Positions 40,880 to 41,052 of a stretch of DNA of 41,052 bases are shown here, one piece after another. The notes under the pieces were generated by a model. It was not told where the DNA came from, searched no databases, and saw nothing but the letters and a program-made list of their open reading frames with translations. This DNA is from Merdiplasma sp964643295 (lineage in GTDB: Bacteria > Bacillota > Clostridia > Lachnospirales > Lachnospiraceae): NCBI GenBank assembly GCA_964643295.1, contig CAZXSN010000023.1, forward strand, positions 1 to 41,052, in the 5' to 3' direction. Each line of letters opens with the position of its first letter. The stretch's first letter is position 1. The translations under genes and the position numbers were made by a program.

Positions 40880-41052
40880 ATGCTGAATAAAATATCAGTG
40901 GACGATATTAATGTAAAGGGCCAGCGTGTTCTGGTCCGCTGCGATTTCAATGTACCGCTCAAGGATGGAAAGATTACTGATGAGAATCGCCTGGTGGCGG
41001 CTCTTCCGACGATCAAAAAGCTGATCGCCGACGGCGGCAAGGTGATCCTCTG
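40880..41052 (+). CDS. pgk: Phosphoglycerate kinase, 3' end outside the window
   Basis: The first 57 codons of phosphoglycerate kinase, which makes ATP and 3-phosphoglycerate from 1,3-bisphosphoglycerate. The N-terminal signature KGQRVLVRCDFNVPLKDGKI is followed by TDENRLVAALPTIKKLIADG, as in all bacterial PGKs. A strong AAGGAGGAAAAAG precedes the ATG. It follows gap, the usual glycolytic order, but with its own leader after the gap terminator. Confidence 0.96.
   Translation, partial: MLNKISVDDINVKGQRVLVRCDFNVPLKDGKITDENRLVAALPTIKKLIADGGKVIL

Overview
The window looks like chromosomal DNA of a low-to-moderate GC Gram-positive anaerobe of the Clostridia, most probably Lachnospiraceae. Support for this: strong AGGAGG-type ribosome sites with frequent GTG starts, a perfect CIRCE operator, an Rrf2-NifS-IscU cassette, clostridial-type MutY and GlnRS, DegV and TraX proteins, and several small families typical of that group. 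This assignment is an inference from gene content. A run of exactly 100 N (35703-35802) shows that the sequence is a scaffold, not a closed genome.

Layout. 1-9427 is housekeeping on the plus strand: mutY (5' end outside the window), a family-2 glycosyltransferase, carB without carA, glnS, a YdcF/DUF218 protein and a Cof-type HAD phosphatase. 9873-13620 looks like an envelope-stress module: an OmpR-type regulator and a histidine kinase with a very short external loop, flanked by two small membrane proteins built from the same 2-helix repeat, plus a soluble protein with four 11-residue repeats. 14225-21042 is mostly on the minus strand: TraX, HtpG (with CIRCE), a DUF5721-like protein and an exported trigger-factor-like foldase. 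A DegV fatty-acid-binding protein sits between the last two on the plus strand behind a perfect 21-bp palindrome. 22053-26328 holds a small membrane protein, two tandem CobU-type proteins (the second degenerate), a Nudix hydrolase and glycogen synthase.

26759-35380 is accessory DNA: a Fic protein, about 2.2 kb of AT-rich sequence with apparent gene remains, then a two-gene operon. The operon encodes an 1181-residue superfamily-2 helicase ending in a PD-(D/E)xK-type nuclease domain, overlapped by 14 bp by a 676-residue protein of no recognisable family. This is the best candidate for an undescribed (probably anti-phage or anti-plasmid) system. It is followed by the assembly gap.

35885-41052 returns to housekeeping: an autoregulated-looking rrf2-nifS-iscU operon, a PHP phosphatase (minus strand), gap and the start of pgk. 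The gap gene is broken: about 185 bp are missing from the middle with a frame change, either a real deletion or an assembly error. Five 34-bp tandem repeats follow it.
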